This document shows positions 60,759 through 64,000 of a stretch of 64,000 nucleotides of DNA, piece after piece. The stretch spans positions 1,555,001 through 1,619,000 of the forward strand of contig JAHRBS010000012.1 in NCBI GenBank assembly GCA_024305745.1, in the 5' to 3' direction. The stretch comes from Polyporus tsugae (Eukaryota; Basidiomycota; Agaricomycetes; Polyporales; Polyporaceae). Both the position numbers and the translations under genes were made by a program. Position 1 is the first letter of the stretch, and each line of letters begins with the position of its first letter. Below the pieces are notes generated by a model. The model did not search any database. It saw nothing but the letters and a program-made list of their open reading frames with translations, and was not told the origin of the DNA.

Positions 60759-62335
60759 TGCCCGGCCACCGTGCTACGCGCACGGGGCGACGGTGGGCAA
60801 AATGAGGGGTTGTAGTAGCAGGAGCCGTTGTCGAAACATGCGGCCACCTTGGCCTGCTCGAGCACCTTGACTGGGCATTTACTGTCAAAGGACTTGTGAG
60901 GTCCTTTGCAGTTCGCGCACTGGACCTTGATGTGCGCGCAGTGCCGGGTGTCGGAACACTTAGTTTTAGCAGGACACAGGCAGTCTCGTAGGGCATGGGA
61001 ACCCGCGCAGCGGGCGCACCGAATCGACGTAGGAGAGGAAGCATGCGGGCACGCCTTGGCCAGATGGCCAAATTTTTGGCAGCTAAAACACTGCATGGGT
61101 GGTGGGACAAACTTGCTAACAGAGCACAACGCTCCACGGACAGAAAGCGAGCTATAGATCAGCTGATCGGCCGCTGTGGCGTCAGCCACACTGAACACGA
61201 GAGAGCCTTCGTGTTTGGAGGATGACTTAGGGTGTCCAGCATGGAGCCATCGGAGGTCGCGGATAGCGTCCTTCGAGGCAACCGTGCCAGAGTTCTCAAG
61301 CCACAGCGACTCAGCCGCGCCCGGGGCAGTGGGGTCAAAGTCCGTGGGGACCGAAGAGGCAATAAGCATGAAGGATTTGCGCTCGATACGAGCACCTTTG
61401 AGGCTGCGCAGATGCGGTAGCCACGTCCCGTCGTAGCAGAACAGTAAGTCAGCCTGCTCCGGTGAAGATGCACGCACCAAGAGATTTCCGCCGGGGAGGC
61501 GGCGAACGCCGCGCACTCGCGTGCGCATGAGGCCGGCTACGCCAGACTCATCCAGAGCGGCATCAACCTCGCTCTTGAGTTGAGCAGCAGAGAGCTTGCC
61601 CAGGGCGTCGCTGCGCGTGGCAGCAGGGATGCCGATGGTGACATCGAGGTGACGCGGGCCATCCCTCGGCGGGCGTGGAGGGTGAGCTTGCGCGGGCGGT
61701 GCCATAGTCCCGGTCCTAGCAGGTAGTACAGGGGTGAGAGCCTCCTGGACGGATGTCTTGATGACCTGTGCGAGGTCTCCTCGGAGGGAGGTGACAGCCT
61801 GCTGTGTGGCGAGCAGGGACGAGAACAGAGACGACAGATCCGCCCCGCCCGGCATAGGAGCGCCGGACATGGGAGATGGGCCGCCGGCCCGCAGGGCGGT
61901 GACTTCGGAGACAAAGAGGTTACGTGCATGGGAAATAAAGGACATTACCTCATCTTTGCGCTTCTGTGCAAGATGCTTTGCGGTGGCGTACTGCTCAATT
62001 ATCTCGAGCAGCTGGTCGAGGGCGCCCAGTGCGGATGTGGCGTTGGGGACCTTGGGTGGCTCAGGTTGCGATGAGCTCGGGTCAGATGCCTGTGAGGAGG
62101 GGGGGGAGGCGGGAGGTTTGCCTTGCGGCCGAGAAGAAGACGGAGTCGGTTTCGGGGGCATCTGAGACGGTCCCGGGTTGCCAAAAGGAGTGAGCCACTG
62201 AGCCACTGAGCGCCTGTGATGGTGGATCGGGGTCAAGAAGGGTTCCGACGACCGGGTAAGTGCACTGCCGGTGTGCGAAGACCCTCCTCCGGCGGGTACG
62301 TCTCTGATTTGTCTGGCATCCCAAGGCTGCAGCAT
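60755..62335 (-). CDS. LINE ORF1: Gag-like protein with CCHC zinc knuckles
   Basis: Open frame of 526 residues from the Met at 62335. The Met at 62161 (MPPKPTPSSS) is an equally good start and begins the part with protein-like composition. The first 100 residues are Pro/Ser-rich. An esterase- or RRM-like nucleic-acid-binding middle (HLDVTIGIPAATRSDALGKL to about residue 380) follows. Three zinc knuckles close the protein: CFSCQKFGHLAKAC, CARCAGSHALRDC and CANCKGPHKSFDSKC. Such proteins coat the element RNA and act as chaperones in target-primed reverse transcription. The stop TGA overlaps the ATG of ORF2. Confidence 0.92.
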   Translation of the reverse strand: MLQPWDARQIRDVPAGGGSSHTGSALTRSSEPFLTPIHHHRRSVAQWLTPFGNPGPSQMPPKPTPSSSRPQGKPPASPPSSQASDPSSSQPEPPKVPNATSALGALDQLLEIIEQYATAKHLAQKRKDEVMSFISHARNLFVSEVTALRAGGPSPMSGAPMPGGADLSSLFSSLLATQQAVTSLRGDLAQVIKTSVQEALTPVLPARTGTMAPPAQAHPPRPPRDGPRHLDVTIGIPAATRSDALGKLSAAQLKSEVDAALDESGVAGLMRTRVRGVRRLPGGNLLVRASSPEQADLLFCYDGTWLPHLRSLKGARIERKSFMLIASSVPTDFDPTAPGAAESLWLENSGTVASKDAIRDLRWLHAGHPKSSSKHEGSLVFSVADATAADQLIYSSLSVRGALCSVSKFVPPPMQCFSCQKFGHLAKACPHASSPTSIRCARCAGSHALRDCLCPAKTKCSDTRHCAHIKVQCANCKGPHKSFDSKCPVKVLEQAKVAACFDNGSCYYNPSFCPPSPRARSTVAGQ

Positions 62336-63294
62336 CTATCTACTGCATCATCGTCTCATGTCCATTCATACAGAGTCTGGCTACGGTATCAGATAGGTTT
62401 ATAACTGTGTAAGGGAGTCATATTCGAGTGCGCATTATTATAATGACTCCTATGCCACTGCCACTGCCACCAGATGATACGGAGAAGTGAATATTCCCGA
62501 CGGAGCAGCTCTGGTTCCACAGAGGACTCGGAGGTACTACGTGGTATTCCATTCCATGAGCGACCAGAGGCCGTCAGACAATATTTTATTTCTAGTAGAA
62601 TAGGAATCAATGTCTGGAAACTGCGAAGAATCTCTGTTGAAACTTGACTTGCAAATTGTCACCGTCCAGTGACTCCGTTGACTACAGCCACGCCCTGGGG
62701 TTACATTTGGTTCGGTAGTGCCAAGATAATGGTACCACGGTTCGCGTTGAAAAATACTGTCCTCTTCGATATTCCTCGGCCTCGCCCGTAGGAAGGGTGA
62801 GCGATTTTAAGTCGGTCTTCGAGAACACAATGTACGTCCGGTAGTGATTTAGCAATCGATGAAGTCGCCTTTGCAAACGCCAACCTGCCAATCCCTTAGG
62901 ACAACCCGAAGTCTATGACTGGCCAGACGAATGCATCAGCACAAGGATGACGGCAGAAATATTGCGCACCTGTCAATAACGAGCCTCAGAATCTTCATCT
63001 TCTATGATTGCGGCGCTCCCTCGTACTCGGCATAACTTAGTTGCCTGCGGTCGGACAGGTGATTCTCGAGTTGCGGTCGATGACAGAACATACTGGTGTT
63101 TCCGACAAAGCACAGCGGAGCCGACTGCGAGCCAGATGAAAAGAAAAAGATCGTTCAAGGTTCGTTCGTACACGGGAGCTGGTCTTGTTAAGGCTACCGC
63201 TAGACCCTTCCGAAGAGCCTGCTACTTATCCTACATACCCCTCCTCCATCGTTGCTATTGCAGGCCCATGTTACGAATGGGGTGAAAGGTTCGC
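62336..63294. other. Spacer between LINE and the membrane-protein gene
   Basis: Part near 62336-62400 may be the LINE 5' untranslated region. The rest shows no coding or RNA signal. Confidence 0.4.
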
Positions 63295-64000
63295 TTACGA
63301 ACGGCCAGCGTAGGCGTTCGGCCGTTCCGAGAACGCGTACGCGGGCTGGACGATCGTGATTTGCGGCGCAGGCTTCTCCTGGTCGCGGTACCCAGCCTCC
63401 TCCTCCTCGGTGAGCTGGCCGACGTAATCGAACGCAATGACGCAGCCGTCTACAATGCGGCGTGTCAGGCCACCACTTGGTGACAGAGAAATAAAGGGTG
63501 CACGCACAGATCTCGATGAGCCAGAAGAGGACGTAGACGATGACGACGATGGTGCGGCCCGTGGCGAAGCCCGTCTGACACACCCAGTGGCTCACGTCCA
63601 CCGACTGGGGATCCTGGGGGTCTTGGGGGTTTTGAGCATTTGCCTCGCACTTCTTGATCTGTTCGTCGCCTCCGGCGTGGTAGAGGTTGTAGATGAAGAA
63701 GATGCCCGACGCGATGCTTAGCACGGTCGTGAACGTGATCGCGCTGGCGTAGAGCTCGACGAGCGAGCGTTTCCGTCCGATAGCGCCGATGAGGCTGCAC
63801 GGGCCATCAAAAACCGGTGTCAGCGCGAGGTGTGCGGAATGCCCAGACCCTCCCCTCCAAATGCGAAAACACTGCAAAAAGCGGATGTCGTCGCGAGGCT
63901 GGCTGGCCGCAGGGAGGGGAGCCACATGGACATGAAGAGTGAAACTTACCCTAATAGTGACGTGAGCGTGAAGATGGACATCGAGACCGTCAGGAACCAG
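63295..64000 (-). CDS. Multi-span membrane protein, 3' part only
   Basis: Three exons are visible (63950-64000, 63508-63794, 63295-63449); the gene runs off the right edge, so its start is missing. About 164 residues are seen. Hydrophobic segments are SMSIFTLTSLLGLIGAI, then ITFTTVLSIASGIFFIYNLY, and TIVVIVYVLFWLIEIYGCVI. A Cys-containing loop lies between the second and third (KKCEANAQNPQDPQDPQSVD, HWVCQTG). The tail is cytosolic-looking and acidic, with QLTEEEEAGYRDQEK and an aromatic PAYAFSERP. This resembles fungal tetraspan proteins of unknown function that are common in Agaricomycetes. The joining of exons 2 and 3 was chosen because it alone keeps phase and removes a frame ending in stops. 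Confidence 0.75.

Larger units (their letters stand above)
56391..62335 (-). mobile_element. Tad-type LINE (non-LTR) retrotransposon
   Basis: About 5.9 kb on the minus strand with the classical two-gene layout: ORF1 (CCHC nucleic-acid-binding protein) and ORF2 (endonuclease, reverse transcriptase, RNase H-like region). The 3' end, at the left, runs out in a tetranucleotide repeat (GATA on the plus strand, 56391-56408), as many Tad/I-clade elements end in short repeats instead of poly(A). About 480 bp of 3' untranslated sequence separates ORF2 from the tail. The 5' end is uncertain; some untranslated sequence beyond 62335 probably belongs to the element. Obvious target-site duplications were not found. 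ORF1, endonuclease and reverse transcriptase look intact, but ORF2 has two in-frame stops in its last quarter. Confidence 0.93.

Noticed and set aside
56391..62400. Terminal duplications pointing to the LINE insertion site
   Set aside because: The tail repeat on the left and an ATCTATCTA stretch near 62335 are inverted relative to each other, so they are not a target-site duplication.

Overview
The window looks like nuclear DNA of a basidiomycete fungus, most probably a wood-decaying agaricomycete (white-rot, polypore-like). Genes are cut by many short introns (about 44-70 nt), lie on both strands and are closely spaced. A complete cellobiose dehydrogenase without a cellulose-binding domain (771 residues once spliced) points to a lignocellulose degrader. 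Exon coordinates below were built by hand from splice signals, reading-frame phase and family conservation. There is no transcript evidence.

Layout. 1.3-2.7 kb: Spg1/Tem1-type septation GTPase (-). 5.3-8.5 kb: secreted cellobiose dehydrogenase (+). 9.9-11.7 kb: Dma1-type FHA-RING ubiquitin ligase (+). 12.3-13.5 kb: succinate dehydrogenase iron-sulfur subunit (+). 15.2-17.3 kb: catalase (+). 20.2-21.2 kb: secreted Pro/Ser/Gly repeat protein with regularly placed Arg-Arg sites (+). 22.5-23.3 kb: ribosomal protein uL14 (+), followed by an intron-containing tRNA-Asp (-). 23.9-25.3 kb: RBM18-like RRM protein (-). 27.9-30.1 kb: zinc-finger protein (-). 30.1-35.4 kb: gene-poor stretch with a 127-bp near-perfect hairpin. 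35.4-39.0 kb: methyltransferase, DUF985 cupin and Nudix hydrolase (all -). 39.5-41.2 kb: RNase H1 (+). 41.5-46.0 kb: two tandem paralogues with a GNAT-like region, an ankyrin-like region and a conserved Cys-rich motif, separated by an intron-containing tRNA-Lys. 46.6-48.8 kb: decayed secreted glycosidase pseudogene. 49.7-51.0 kb: Ser/Pro-rich protein of unknown function (+). 52.3-53.6 kb: decayed NAD(P)-dependent reductase (-). 54.5-55.6 kb: HpcH/HpaI aldolase (-). 56.4-62.3 kb: Tad-type LINE retrotransposon (-). 63.3 kb to the right edge: 3' part of a multi-span membrane protein (-).

Housekeeping genes (sdhB, uL14, catalase, RNase H1, tRNAs) are mixed with lineage-typical accessory genes. 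There is no evident biosynthetic cluster. In fission yeast Spg1 and Dma1 act in the same septation-initiation network, so their homologues lying about 7 kb apart is notable. The left half (1-25 kb) is mostly intact and conserved. The right half carries the accessory family, two pseudogenes and the retrotransposon, so it is the more dynamic part.
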